DNA of 64,000 bases. Origin: Aureobasidium sp. EXF-3400 (taxonomy: Eukaryota > Ascomycota > Dothideomycetes > Dothideales > Saccotheciaceae). Positions 43,422 through 55,017 of this stretch are shown one piece after another (position 1 is the stretch's first letter; every line of letters starts with the position of its first letter). A program made the translations under genes and the position numbers. The stretch lies in the NCBI GenBank assembly GCA_024195585.1, contig SWBL01000007.1, positions 124,001 to 188,000 of the forward strand, given 5' to 3'. The notes under the pieces are model-generated. The model was not told where the DNA came from. It searched no databases and was given only the letters and a program-made list of their open reading frames with translations.

Positions 43422-46400
43422 TCAAGCACTCTTAGTCTTCCTGCCTCTAACTCTAGTAAACCAAGTAACAAAATAAATCAACGCAACATTCGACACCAAC
43501 GCAAACACCAAAAACACACCCCAATCCCTCCACCTCTGATCATAGTGATAGTCCATGGTAGCCGCATACTCTGATCCAGTGGAGTAAGGACAATATCCAC
43601 AATCAGAGGTGGCATCAGGATTGACAAGGTATCCAGTACTGCGGGAGAGGTACTCAGCAGCATACTTTGCACAAGTCTGTCCAGCAGGGGGATCAAAGCG
43701 AGCAAGATCATTGGCAGAGCAATTGACAGGAACGGGTTTGAGCAAATTACTCACGCTGCCGCCGAAGAACCAGCGGAATGGGTTCAACCAGTACAGCCAA
43801 TTACGGTAGAAATCGTTCAAAGCGGCGTGAGGGATCAGTGTACCGTTGAAGATCATGAGGATGTTCCAGAAGAGGGCAGAAGCAAGACCACAAGTTTGCA
43901 TGTTGGAAAACATTGTTGCGAGCAGGAAGTTCCAGGTAAAGGCAAAGATGCCGCAGGTGATGAATTGGAGGTACTCGTAGCCTGCGATGGTGCTTTCGTT
44001 TGTGTAGCCGACTGTCCAGTACATGCAGAAGTAGATCAGGGTGAAGCCGACCACCATGTAAGGAACCTCGACAGATAGCATGGCAGTGGTCAGAGCCTTC
44101 CAAGAGTAGATACCATTTCTTTCGCGGGCCTCGAATATTGCCCATTTGCTGAACCACATAGACTGGAGATCGGGGGCAATGGCAGGAATGATCTGGACAA
44201 TGATAAGAAGATTTAAAACGTTGTTCTGCAAGCCTTGGATGTCTGTCTTGACCATGAAGTAGGTGAACGAGATGAAGAGTTCACACCACAGGAACTTGAA
44301 GAAACGACTGAAGTTGTAACTGCCATCACGCCAGACTGTAGTCCAGTGACGTCTGGTGACAGCCTTGATCTGAGGCCAGAGAGGCATAGCGAATTGACCG
44401 GTGCCAGAGGAGGTAGATTGACCAGCGATAGATGTCTTCTCATTGATAGTCTGGATAGTCTGCAGAACGCGTGCCTTCTCAGGAGACTGGAGCCAGTTGT
44501 CGTGCCAGACGGCAGAGTTGTCGGCGCCAGAAACGGTGGAAATGATGAATTCGGCAGGGTTCTCGGACTCGTTCATGTGTGCACCATAACGATCAAAGTA
44601 TTTGACAACGTTCTCAGAGTTTCTTCCTGTCTCACCGAAGAAGATAGTGCGACCACCAGGTGCGAGAAGCAGGACATGATCGAACATCTCGAACAGCACA
44701 CCAGAGGGCTGATGGATGGTACAGATGATGGGAATACCTTCGCGAGCGATACGCTGGAGGAAGAAGACGATACTGTAAGCAGCTTGCGAGTCGAGACCAC
44801 TAGTGGGCTCATCCAAGAAGAGCAGATGAGGGGGCTTAGCAGCAAGTTCAACGGCGATGGTGACACGCTTACGCTCCTCGACTCCAAGACCGCCTTCACC
44901 AGGTGTACCAATAAGTGCATCAGCAATGGGACCAAGTTCGAGAAGCTTGATGATGTACTCGCAGTACTCCATCTTCTCGGCATGTGGGACATCAGCAGGC
45001 TGACGAAGCTCGGCAGAGAATTGCAGGGCTTCTCTGACAGTAGAGAACGGTTCGTGGACATCTTGCTGCATGGCGAAACCGCAGGATCTTCCGAATGTAT
45101 CGTCAAGAGGCTGGCCGTTGAGCCTCATTGTACCTTCAACGCGGCCTTCGCTCTTTCTCTGACTGATGGTGTCCAAGAGAGTTGTCTTACCGGCTCCGGA
45201 GGCTCCCATCAGGGCAGTGAGTTGACCAGGACGAGCATAAGCAGAAACATTCTGGAGAAGCTGCTTCTCGCCATCTGCAACGTTGACAAAGTAGTTGACG
45301 TTCTCGAAGGTGAAAGATGATCCATCAGTATCAGTCTTTGCATAGTCGCTTTCGTTGTAGTCGACACGGGTGGCCGAAGAGGCAGAAGAAACGGGGTTCA
45401 GATTCAGATCGTGAACAGTGCGACTGGGCTGCTTCTCAAGGTCCTGCTCATCAACAGTCGTAGCGCTGGAGTTTGCGGTGGTGGTAGGCATGGTTTCGGT
45501 CTGAGCACCTCTCTTGAAGACATGGCCACTAGCGCCACCTTGCTCGCGAGCAGTATAGGAAAGACCAACGGCTGCCACAATTGTGTAGATGGCCCACATG
45601 GAGATTATTATGCCGAAGTTACGCCACAGGTTAGCTCTCGACATGTCGTAGGTTATGGACAGATAGGTTGAGCCAGGAACATCGGGGCTACCTTTGACAC
45701 TACCAGGAAGCGTACAGCCCTGGTTGGCGAGGCTGTTGTACTCGGGACCACTAGGAACCATCTGAGCATCAGTACAAGAGAGCGTGATATCGTAGAACTC
45801 GTTTCCCATCAGAGCCTCCAAAGCCCAAGGCGATGGTGAGATGCGACGGATCCAACTGCCCCACTTGTGTAGAGTCGGCCATGGAGGAGCGAAGCCGGAG
45901 TAGGTGAGACAAGGAGGAATGGCAGCTCCAGCCATCAGCAAAGCGATATTGAGATTAGGAGCGATGGCTCCAATCATTCGAAAGAGAGCACTGGTGGCAC
46001 CATAGTGAACCCACACAATAAGGGAGAAGATGAAGAATTGCGATGCTGTTTTGCCTAGGCCAAGCATGAAGTAATAGCAGCAGGAAAAGACCAGAGCCTG
46101 GAAGAGCGAGACCGGAAGGTCGGCAATGGTTTGTGCGAGGACATACGCCGCCGGATGAGACAGACCAAGCTTTCTCTGCTTGACTACGATTGAGCGAGAA
46201 AGAACAGTCGCGGGTGTCTCGGCAAGCGCGTTGAGGAAGAAGTAGATCAAGGAGAAGAAGATGGCACCACCACGCTCATAAGAACCAGTTGCGGTTTTAG
46301 GAGCCATGTAGAAGGCGGATCCGGTGATGACAGCGTTGACAGCATTCAAGAACAGAAGGGTGTAGAGAGTGTTGCGATCGCCCCAGGTGAGTTGGTAGTG

Positions 46401-47679
46401 TCGCTTGATGCCAGTAGCGATTTGCTGAGGCAGCGAGTGTGGTTCTGCTGCCTTCTTGGACACACCCGATGAACGGACGCGCTGAACCTCTGCTTTGAAG
46501 TCATCCACGTAGGTTGGGTCAGAACTATGCTCAGAGCGGTAGGCTGCAATGTCCTGTTGCAACTCAAGGTAGAGCGTGCTCTCCCTGAAAGCTTGTGCAA
46601 ACTCGTCTGGTGTGGATGGTACAGGACCGATGTGGTCGCTGCGAACAACTCTCTCAGTCACGGATGTGACGGCGGTCAAGAAGTCGGGCGTGGTCTGTCT
46701 AGGTCCACAGTGGTAGCCAAGATCGATAAAGTATTGGCGAGCGCTTGCCGTTCTTCCAGAGTAGATCATTCTGCCCTTGTAAAGTACAAGGACACGGTCG
46801 AAGCATTGATCGTATATGGACTGTGCCGTTTGGTACATGGTAACGATGTTGGCCATGCCAGTCTTTCTTGACATATCTTTGAGTAGACGACAGAAGTTGA
46901 GAGCTGAGGAGGAATCCAGACCACGAGAGGGATTATCGAAACATGCGACTGCTGGGTTTATCGTCAAGACTTCGGCCAGAGACACACGCTTGCGCTCGCC
47001 ACCACTGACACCGCGGACGAAAGAATTTCCCACGATGGTGTTGATGGTATGAGGGATCGCAAACTTGTCAAGAAGCTTGTCAAGAAGCTTCGATCGCATG
47101 TTTTGCTTGAAGTCGGTCTTAGTATGTTCATCCTTAGCCGGTTTGCGCAACTCCAAAGCATAGTCGAGTGTTTTTCCAACAGACAGCTTGGGAAAGTGGT
47201 TGTCTTCCTCGTTGTTGTAAATGATCTCTGATTTGTAAAGCTTTTTGGCTTCGGCAGAAGAGATGGTAGAGTATTCGACCTGACCGTCTACACCAACGAA
47301 GGACTCAACATCACTGGCAATGGCACGAAGCAGTGTACTACAGCCAGATCCAGGTGTTCCGAGGACTAAAAGCGTCTCTCCAGGCTGAACAACTCCGGAG
47401 ACATCTTGAACCAGATTGCGAACGTTCTTGTGACGGCTTCCAGCGAACAGCTTGACGGCCTGGTATGGTAGTGTGATGATATTCTCTAGAACCTGGGCAA
47501 AGTCTGTGACTGTGTTCTCCTGGGCTGCTACTCCGGTAACAGTAACGTTTTCGAAAACAACACCAAGACGACGACCATCTGGTCTGTAGACTGGGAGATC
47601 GTTGATCTAATAAGGTGTCAGTATGGTTCTTCGATGTCTACAAGATGTGGATCTGATCACAAACCTCTTTTTCAGCCAT
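43422..47679 (-). CDS. PDR-type ABC-G transporter
   Basis: A five-codon first exon (47679-47665, MAEKE), a 58-bp intron and one long exon (47606-43422) give 1399 residues arranged (NBD-TMD)2. NBD1 is the degenerate PDR kind: Walker A GTPGSGCS with Cys for Lys near residue 88, signature VSGGERKRVS near 204, and CFDNPSRGLD with Asn after the Walker B Asp. NBD2 has an intact Walker A GASGAGKTT near 805, an atypical signature GLGVEERKRV near 914, and Walker B LLFLDEPTSGLD. About six membrane spans follow each NBD, with Cys-rich extracellular loops before the last span. Such pumps sit in the plasma membrane and export azoles, other drugs or metabolites. The N-terminus before NBD1 is shorter than in Pdr5/Cdr1. 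The substrate is unknown. Confidence 0.94.
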
Positions 47680-48877
47680 GATCAAAAGCCCGAGCGTATG
47701 CTCCTAGAAATGGCTTGGAGGATAGTGGAGGACTGAAATCACAGATGCAGATGTCCATCTTGATGAGGGGTCTCGCGGTATATATCTCAGACGGCAAAAA
47801 TTGCTTACTTGATGTTTCCGCACAATTATCAAGCACAGGTCCACATATCCGTTGCCAGCATACGAGTCGTAGAACAAATGCCGAATGTTCTATCGAGGCC
47901 TGCTCTTCCGTGATTGGTCACATCACCGAGCGGCTTCGGAAGTGCCCAAGCTTTGGTCCTGCTCTCGGGAGTCTCAGCCAATCATGAGAGCCAAACTGAC
48001 ATCCTCATTTTCCGAAGGCAATTCCGCGATTTCTTCCATGATGTCGCCGAAGATGTTGACATGTCTGTGACAGATTTGCCATGTGCCGATCGACCTAGCC
48101 TTGACAACGTCCGTGAGTTGGTGGCCGTTCAATTCTACTAACCGAACATGATTCGTACGAGATTGGTGCGTTGGTTTGACATTTAGCAGCCGAAGATAGA
48201 TGGACAAGTGCCGAGATGAAATGTTGAAAGGGACTGTTGACCGATACGTATTCGACGAGACAGAAGGAGCCTGAGCCTGGCAGATGTTTTGTGTATGTGT
48301 AAGACTTGGTTGTGTTCAGCCATGAGGCTATTGCACTGACTCCACTGGAAGACAGAAGTCGAATCGCTATGCAAGTGCCCTGATAGAGATAAACTTGGTC
48401 GCTGGTGTTGCAATGAGTTTGCAAGACACAAGTGTCTCATATCTGGTTTGGATGCTATACATTCCACATTGTTGAGACTGAGCCAGATCCTTAGCTGTAG
48501 CTACTTGTCACTGCTCAACGACTGGACTCGTTATTAGTTTGGGTCCGATGACAGTGAAGTGAATATTCCGTTGTTGGACTGCTTGACATGTGAGAGCCGG
48601 AGCTCTCTGAGATGACTTCTGTATGCTGTATTTATCACTCAAACGCGAACAAAGAAGTGTCATAATATCGGATCCGCACTCTCTGGTTTGTCTTCTCGTT
48701 GAAGGTTGAATCCCATCTTCAACTCGATACAGCGAGATGATGGGTTACTACTCTGACAGAGACAGGGTTGCTCAATGGATGTTGGCAAACGCGGAGTCGC
48801 AACGGCGGCAAGCTCCGCGGCGAGTTGCGACTGCCAAAAGAGCTACCTCATCTTTATACACCAACACACGCCAAAAC
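47680..48877. promoter_or_regulatory. Divergent promoter region of ABC transporter and TAF8 genes
   Basis: About 1.2 kb between start codons. Open frames inside lack domains. No specific drug-responsive element was identified with confidence. An in-frame ATG at 48737 could extend TAF8 at its N-terminus. Confidence 0.4.
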
Positions 48878-49854
48878 ATGTCATCAATACCGCAGAATGC
48901 ACTCAAGAGACCAAGGGCGGCATCAACAGTCAAGCGCACACATCATCTCACCCACATCCAGCACCTGCCGGCGGCGACGGAGCCCGCGGCGCAAGATGAG
49001 ACTTTCATCCAGGCCCAGCTGCTGCGCTCCCTCGGCACCGCTCTGACTATCGTCGGCTATGATAGTGTCAAGCCCTCAGCTCTGGAGATGTTTCGCGCCG
49101 AGGTTGAAGAATGTGAGCATCTGCAACTGAGGAAACAAGACTGCGCAGACGGCTGATTGCATACGACCCAGACATGATGAACTTCCTCAGCACCGTCAAA
49201 GACTCCATGACTGCCTCACGACGAATCACGCCGATACCGCAAGACTTTATCTTCGCCCTCGCAGAAGCAGGCCTGGAATCACACCACCTAGAGCCGCATC
49301 TCGACTTAGCCCTACCAGACGACATTGCTAATCCCACAATCCTGCCTCCACGCCCATCAGAAGCCCCGCCGCCTGATCTGGCTCCTATGCTTGGAGACGA
49401 ACTGGCTACTCCAGCGACGCAGCAATACGGATACATACCCTCACATTTCCCCCCGCTACCGAGCCGTCACGCCTGGCAAAGTACCGCCCTCTTTACACAA
49501 CGAGAGCAAGATCCCCGACGCATCCGCGAGCGCGCAACAGACGAAGGCGTTCAAGCCGAGCATGCCCTGCGCAAACTCACTACTGCCAACAAGGCTCGTT
49601 TACGCCAGCCGACCGTCGACAAAGTCAAGGACAAGCTATGGCAAGACACAATCTCGGATTTGCTGAAAGACGACGACCACCCTCTTTCGACAAGGCAAGA
49701 TGCAGATGGGGATATCAGGTTGGACGGATTCCCAGAGGATCGCGACAGTGACAAGGCTGCTGCCATGGCTGACCTGGTTCGTGGAGGTGGTGGCTTGATG
49801 GTTAATCATGACCGCAATCATTGGCGTAGGGGAAGAGGTGCTGTGCACATTTGA
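48878..49854 (+). CDS. TAF8: TFIID subunit TAF8
   Basis: Exons 48878-49112 and 49172-49854 give 305 residues. TAF8 pairs with TAF10 through a histone fold and bridges TAF2 to the TFIID core for RNA polymerase II transcription. Residues about 45-110 form the bromodomain-associated histone fold (AQLLRSLGTALTIVGYDSVK, then EMFRAEVEEYMMNFL), split by the intron. The second part carries the TAF8 C-terminal signature YIPSHFPPLPSRHAWQSTAL followed by FTQREQDPRRIRERATDEG, which binds TAF2-side elements in known structures. The MSSIPQNALKRPR start was preferred because what precedes it is unlike family members; an upstream in-frame ATG at 48737 exists. Confidence 0.9.
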
Positions 49855-50350
49855 GAGGTTGAAAAATTCACATCTTTAGCGAGGCGTTTTCGTTTTCTCT
49901 CTGGGTCATCGGGAGTTTTGGCTGGAATACGGGCATGGAATGGACTTGAGCAAGACGAGTAAGGCAGACATGAGATACCCCAAGAGTCAATTACAATCAC
50001 ATACTTGCTGTGCATTTTTTGATTCAATCTGATTCAACCTGATTCATTTTCGTGAATCTATGAGCAATAACTTCCTTGCTGTCTCAACGTGAATGTGACA
50101 AGAGCCCCTTCCTCGACACGTGAAGAAAAATGGAAACAAAAAGAAAAACCCCCGGTGACGCCTGCCCACCACCCAAATGCCTTGCGCCCAACTCACAATA
50201 CCCACGTCAAACAACCCACCATTCAACCCTCCGTCTCCCAAGCCGTCGTCTCAACCGTCAACCCATCTTTACACCTATCACCCTCTGTCAGCTTTTTGCA
50301 CTCAACTTCCCCGCACTTCCCTCTGCCTCTCTTCCACATCTCGCAACAAC
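49855..50350. other. Convergent 3' intergenic stretch
   Basis: About 500 bases between the ends of TAF8 and Som1; low-complexity Pro/Ser-type frames only. Nothing recognised. Confidence 0.4.
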
Positions 50351-50566
50351 TTACCTCCTAAACACCCTCTGAATAGGCTCACAAACCACCATCCCATTCT
50401 TGTGTTTCCTGTGCTTTACCACATCGCAATTGAATTGCATAATCTCCATCAACTTGCAGTCTTGCAGTTTTTGCTGTTGAGGCGGTTTGCGGAGTTTGCC
50501 TGTGGGGAGGTGGAGGATTTTTTGTTCGAGGGTTGCTGGGTGGAAGGTTGGTGTTGAAGGTGCCAT
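50351..50566 (-). CDS. SOM1: Mitochondrial export protein Som1 homologue (71 aa)
   Basis: A single small exon starting MAPSTPTFHPATLEQKI. Som1 is a small protein of the mitochondrial intermembrane space that works with the inner membrane peptidase Imp1/Imp2 in maturing exported proteins. The family pattern is visible: a basic Pro/Lys/Gln linker, then CKLMEIMQFNC, then a charged spacer and VCEPIQRVFRR at the C-terminus, with the three spaced Cys residues. Length (71) fits the fungal family. It lies convergent to TAF8 and divergent from the XRCC2-like gene. Confidence 0.8.
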   Translation of the reverse strand: MAPSTPTFHPATLEQKILHLPTGKLRKPPQQQKLQDCKLMEIMQFNCDVVKHRKHKNGMVVCEPIQRVFRR

Positions 50567-50986
50567 TGTTTGTGTGTGTGTGAGGAAGAGAAAGAGTGGA
50601 AGAAAGAGTGTGGGTGGGAAAGAGGTGGTGAAAGAGAGGGAAGACAAAGATGTCTGCTGAAGATCTGGGGATGAGGGAGCTGGGGCAGGTAAGAAGCCAG
50701 AGGTTGGATGAGGTGAGTTTTTTGTTCCTTTCTTGTTTGTGTTTCTTCGCGATTGCTTTTTCGTTTCTCTATTCTCTGTTCTCTGGCTTCTCATGAGGAT
50801 GACAGTATACATTGCATCCAGACAAAAACCCACATCCCTGTTGTCGGCTCATTCTCCTACCACGCCACAAAATGATTATATCTCCAAAACACCACAATCA
50901 CTTTCAATCACTGATTTAATTCTGATCTTATGAAATAGTTTTTGACCACTCTTCGTCTATTACAAGATCCATCTGCAAACTCAAGG
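50567..50986. promoter_or_regulatory. Divergent promoter region of Som1 and the RecA-family gene
   Basis: 420 bases, with G/A-rich runs near 50570-50640 upstream of Som1. An acceptor-like TAG at 50938 may belong to an upstream exon of the RecA-family gene. Confidence 0.35.
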
Positions 50987-52120
50987 ATGGGGGTTCCTGC
51001 CTTGGACAAGCTTCTCGCCAACAACACCACACGATTTGATCCTACAAATCTTTCTGCCATACCTGCATCTCCGATCATCGAAATCACTAGTCCGGGTCCC
51101 AAAAGCGGCAAGACTGAGCTCTTATACTGGATTCTTGCAAGCTTGGTGCTTGGAGGCGAGACTCATATTACTTCCAAAGATGCCGAGCTGCATCAGGAAG
51201 ATGAGTCTACCAGAGATGATGTGAGGAAGACATCAGACGACGCCGAAGGCCATGTACCAGAAGACTCAGAAATCCAAGCAACAGACAGTGAAACCCATCA
51301 CGAAACGGATGTTACACATGATCCAAGCCCAGAGCCAGACCATCACGAATCTCCACCCTCGGCCAATCTACCTAGAAAGTCCCACCACAGCTTACCAACA
51401 ACAATAGCCCTCCTCTCAACCTCTGGCATCAACATACCCCGTTTGACTCAAACCCTTCACCAGCACTTACTTTCCACAACACCAACTCTGACACTCTCTT
51501 CCGCCCAAGGAATAATTCACTCCGCTCTCTCCCACATCCACATCTTTCAGCCATCGTCTCTATCCTCTCTCGTCGCCACTGTATCTTCCTTACCAACCTA
51601 CTTCCTCGACCCTGGCAATGGCAGTTTCGAGAGGAAAATCGGAGCCATCATCATCGATTCCCCCTCTACTTTTTTCTGGGCAGATAAAGCTGCTACCACC
51701 ACTGGACAAGCACAAAGCAAATACCCAGCTCTAGCTGCAACGCTCAAACGTGTGTCGACAATCCTTTGCACACCGATTATCTACACTACCTCTCATTTCT
51801 CTGCCACAAGCACCACCACCACCACCACCTCCTCCTCCTCCGACTCTGCAGCTCTACGACCACAATTACCTTCTCCCTTCCCCACACTGCCGACTCTCCG
51901 CTTGACCATCTCCAGAAACGCAGTGGCTGGGTTTAACAGATATATCGATGCTGGAACAGCAGTCAAGCATGCAGACGGAAGGGATAAAGCGGTTAGAGAA
52001 GCTGGGTTTAGGGTCAGGGTCAATAGATGGAGCAACGAAGGACGAGAAGGTGGAAATCGAGATGGTGAGGCAGCGGGGTTTGAGGTCAAGATTGATGGTA
52101 AAGGCGTTACTGTACTCTAA
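50987..52120 (+). CDS. XRCC2-like RecA-family recombination protein
   Basis: From an ATG at 50987 the frame gives 377 residues. It starts GVPALDKLL, as RecA/Rad51 paralogues do, and has a Walker A SPGPKSGKTELLYWIL at about residues 34-48 and a Walker B-like IGAIIIDSPSTFFW near 228. The pattern is closest to XRCC2, a Rad51 paralogue that assists homologous recombination. Between the two motifs lies an acidic, disordered insert of about 80 residues; another Ser/Thr run (about 281-294) precedes the last strands. Upstream of this ATG the frame stays open to a TAG at 50936-50938 that could be the end of an intron, and the segment LRLLQDPSANSRM reads like family sequence, so a first exon may be missing from this span. 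Confidence 0.7.
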   Translation: MGVPALDKLLANNTTRFDPTNLSAIPASPIIEITSPGPKSGKTELLYWILASLVLGGETHITSKDAELHQEDESTRDDVRKTSDDAEGHVPEDSEIQATDSETHHETDVTHDPSPEPDHHESPPSANLPRKSHHSLPTTIALLSTSGINIPRLTQTLHQHLLSTTPTLTLSSAQGIIHSALSHIHIFQPSSLSSLVATVSSLPTYFLDPGNGSFERKIGAIIIDSPSTFFWADKAATTTGQAQSKYPALAATLKRVSTILCTPIIYTTSHFSATSTTTTTTSSSSDSAALRPQLPSPFPTLPTLRLTISRNAVAGFNRYIDAGTAVKHADGRDKAVREAGFRVRVNRWSNEGREGGNRDGEAAGFEVKIDGKGVTVL

Positions 52121-52593
52121 AGGCATTTGTAACAGACATCATGGTATCGTTAGGTGCATCTCGACCACCCCAGCTAGGTCAAGCCACAACTGGACAAGGG
52201 ACGAGAAGCATCACAATCAAAGACAGAAGACATGGATACCGGAAACCGACGATAAATTGAGAAAGCACTTTTGTAATACCAGGAGATGAAGAGTGGTGAA
52301 AACGTAAATACAAATAAAGGCGGAACTCGCTGGAATCGAAACAAAATAATCCATCTACAAACGTCCAGCGCAAGCATATCGATGTTCAAGCTTTCATTGT
52401 GTGGCGCCGACGCACCCCAAAAAGAAAAAAAGCAAAGAAGAGAAAAAGGAAGATATTCCAAGAACATTCGCAGAAAAGGCGATTTCGGTGGGCGTGAGAA
52501 AGAAAAGCGTTCGTTTCGACAAAAAAGGAGGAAGAGAGAGTCGAAAAGCAAAAACGTGGAAATCGTGAAAAGACTTCATCGACAATTCAACTT
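52121..52593. other. Convergent 3' intergenic stretch
   Basis: Between the RecA-family gene and the Opy2-type gene. Purine-rich from 52420 to 52540. No gene supported. Confidence 0.4.
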
Positions 52594-53958
52594 TTAAGCC
52601 TCATGCTCATCCCCAAAAGGACTCTGCCCCCTCTCCTGTTCTTGATGCTTACTCAACCTCCTCCCCACCAAACTGCCCCTCAAACTCCCCGTCTCTTCAA
52701 TGACAGCCGACAACCCACCCGGTGTTCTCTTCACCACTGGCGGAGAAATACTCGCTGCGTCAGAAAATGGCGAGGCGTCTAATTGTTCATCAGGTGTTGT
52801 TGCCGCAGAAGAAGCCAATGGTGATGATTTGGTAGGTTTGGCTGTAGATGCAGCTCCAGAGTCAGGAGAAGAAACCGGGAAACGACCTTTAGCTTTCGCA
52901 GGTTTGCCCAAAGTGAGTAAGGTGGGTTTGCCATAACTTGCTGAAGACAAAGTTTGTTGCGAAGAATCTGATTTCGCAGAACCGGGTCGAATAGCATCAC
53001 TGCTTGCAGGCATAACGATATTCAATTTTCTGCCACTGGCGCTGCGATTCAAAGGGTTGAAAAGTTCTTCAGCGGGAGTTGTTGAAGGCGATGGTGTGCC
53101 AGAGTTTCCGCTCTTGACGCTCACGACGTTTGCTTTTCCGCGCAAAACGGTTTGGGCGGGCATGGGGTTTATGACTGCGTCGTCGCGGTAGGTGGCGATG
53201 CTGCTGCGGGCGAGGGAGGGTGTGATGCTAGGGCGGCCGAAGAAAGTGCTTCGGTTGTCGAGGGAGGAGGTATCCGAGTACGTGGAGTCGCGAAGATCGG
53301 CAGGGCGGAAGAAAAGGGCTTCTCCATTGTTGGAGGCGCCACTGAGGGGAGGGCCGTGAGCGGCGGGGATGGGAGGCACAGGAGGAATATGTTCTTGGTT
53401 GCCGTTTCTGTTCATGACGCCAGGGATATAGGCGATGGGGATGAAGTTTGAAGCGCGGCTGAGGATGCTGTTGGCGACCGAATGCACTGTATGCACTGAT
53501 GCGCGTTCCGATCTCGCCATATTGAAGTTGGATTTGCGGTTTTCGGCTTCGTCCTCCTCTTCCCATTCTTCCTCGAGCTTTATCCGGCGTGGTCGGATCA
53601 CGTACCAGTAAAAGGTAAAGACGATGAGGCCGATGAAGAAGATGCCTCCTATCACACCTCCGGCAATGGCACCGACATTGGGGCCTGAGTGATGTGACGG
53701 GACATTATTGGAGGCGACGCAAGTTGTGTATGCGCAAGTATCGCAGGATTGGGGAACGAGTGAGCAGACCTTGCCTCCAGAACACGAAGGGCAAGAAGGT
53801 GTGGTTCCAGGGCAGTCGACACAGTCGCGTTTGAACAGGCTATACAAGGCCTTTTCCACATGAGGATGCACTGATAGCAGAAAGTCAGTATGATGCATCT
53901 TGTTGATCGATAGCGGAAAGAGAAGCGAAGCCGCACCGTTGGAGAAGGTAGATTCCAT
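52594..53958 (-). CDS. OPY2: Opy2-type membrane anchor protein
   Basis: The frame from an ATG at 53958 gives 454 residues. An extracellular Cys-rich head (eight Cys at about 46, 49, 56, 59, 65, 72, 75 and 80: CVDCPGTTPSCPSC, CDTCAYTTC) precedes one membrane span at about 95-121 and a long Ser/Pro-rich cytoplasmic tail. This is the layout of Opy2, which anchors the adaptor Ste50 and so activates Ste11 in the Sho1 branch of the high-osmolarity (HOG) pathway. The tail holds conserved-looking blocks near the membrane (PRRIKLEEEWEEEDE) and at the C-terminus. Residues 8-29 are flanked by a donor-like GTGCGG and an acceptor ATCAG whose removal keeps frame, so the true N-terminus may lack them. Confidence 0.8.
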   Translation of the reverse strand: MESTFSNGAASLLFPLSINKMHHTDFLLSVHPHVEKALYSLFKRDCVDCPGTTPSCPSCSGGKVCSLVPQSCDTCAYTTCVASNNVPSHHSGPNVGAIAGGVIGGIFFIGLIVFTFYWYVIRPRRIKLEEEWEEEDEAENRKSNFNMARSERASVHTVHSVANSILSRASNFIPIAYIPGVMNRNGNQEHIPPVPPIPAAHGPPLSGASNNGEALFFRPADLRDSTYSDTSSLDNRSTFFGRPSITPSLARSSIATYRDDAVINPMPAQTVLRGKANVVSVKSGNSGTPSPSTTPAEELFNPLNRSASGRKLNIVMPASSDAIRPGSAKSDSSQQTLSSASYGKPTLLTLGKPAKAKGRFPVSSPDSGAASTAKPTKSSPLASSAATTPDEQLDASPFSDAASISPPVVKRTPGGLSAVIEETGSLRGSLVGRRLSKHQEQERGQSPFGDEHEA

Positions 53959-54648
53959 GGCCGCAAGATTTGGTGCCTTTGTTCTGTGGTTGAGGCGTCG
54001 CAATCTCGGGAGGAGCAAGACAAAGGCGACAAGGAGGATTTGATGTGGTTTCCTTTGTCCTTTGATAGAGCAGTAATTAATTCGGGAGGCTGGTCGTGGG
54101 TCGTCGACCAGGAGGGCGCAGATGGCAAGGGAGCGTGTGTTGTTATCGTTTCAACGGCCGGCGCGAGCAAGAAGGGGGGAAGGGGAAAACAGACAAGTCG
54201 TCAAAGAGAGAATATAATAAACGACCTGCGCTGCTAGAGACAAGAAAGACTTGGAGACAAAAAGCGAGAGACGAGAAGAAACAGCAAGAAAAACGAGTGA
54301 AGAGTGCTGTTGAGGTTAATACAAGGTTGTTAATTAGTTCGAGTGGTAGTGAAATTGCGTGTCGCGTTGAAGATCAAAGGTGGTTGCGCAAAAGGTCGAA
54401 CGGTCAGACAAGGGGGAGTTTGGAGAAGAAGGGTGGAGACCCACAAGGCCTCGTGTCTCGCCCACTTGCCTCCCGTCCTGCACTTTGCCTATAACAGTCT
54501 AGTCTCACACTCTGTCTGCAACCTTGCAAAGCCCTTGCGCCACAACAACTCCATCGTCCATCTTGCATACCATAAACATCCACCAAAAACTGCAAGCCTC
54601 AACTCCAAACATCAGCACCACTCACCCAAAGGAACAAGTTGCAAAAAA
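53959..54648. promoter_or_regulatory. Divergent promoter region
   Basis: 690 bases between the start codons of the Opy2-type gene (minus) and the DMAC1-like gene (plus). Purine-rich around 54170-54320. No element assigned. Confidence 0.4.
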
Positions 54649-55017
54649 ATGTCGAAATCACCACAAGATTCAGATATCTACGCCCAGTTGGTTGCTAGAG
54701 ACAGCCAACCAGAGCCTCTGAAAAAAGTCCTTGCTAGAGAACAGGCAAATTATGATTGTTTGAGTTGTAGGGTGATGGGTGTGTTATACCCTGCCTTCCT
54801 TGTCATTGTCTGTACCTGCTAATGCAGAAGTACAGGAGCAACAGCATTCGGCACTCTAGGAGCATATACCTACTGGTCCGGCCATCGTGAACTCCGCACC
54901 CGCGAGCAAGAAATCCTAAGGTCAGGATCGAAGCTTACCATGGCGGCGAGGAGACTAAGTATCACTGGGTTGAGTGGTATGTTGGTGGGTTTGGGTTTGT
55001 GGAGGGCGTTCATGTGA
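54649..55017 (+). CDS. DMAC1/Dmo2-like mitochondrial membrane protein (103 aa)
   Basis: Exons 54649-54778 and 54836-55017 join in frame. The protein has a polar N-terminus, the motif YDCLSCRVMG (Cys 37 and 40), a first membrane span (ATAFGTLGAYTYWSG), a charged loop (RELRTREQEILRSG) and a second span (LSITGLSGMLVGLGLWRAF). The C-x-x-C right before the first span and the two-span hairpin match the distal membrane-arm assembly complex protein 1-like domain (DUF4536), known from human DMAC1/TMEM261, a complex I assembly factor in the inner mitochondrial membrane, and fungal relatives. It is too short and split to be noticed as a single frame. Confidence 0.75.

Noticed and set aside
44235..45320. 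Plus-strand open frame of 361 codons
   Set aside because: Antisense shadow of the second nucleotide-binding domain of the ABC transporter.
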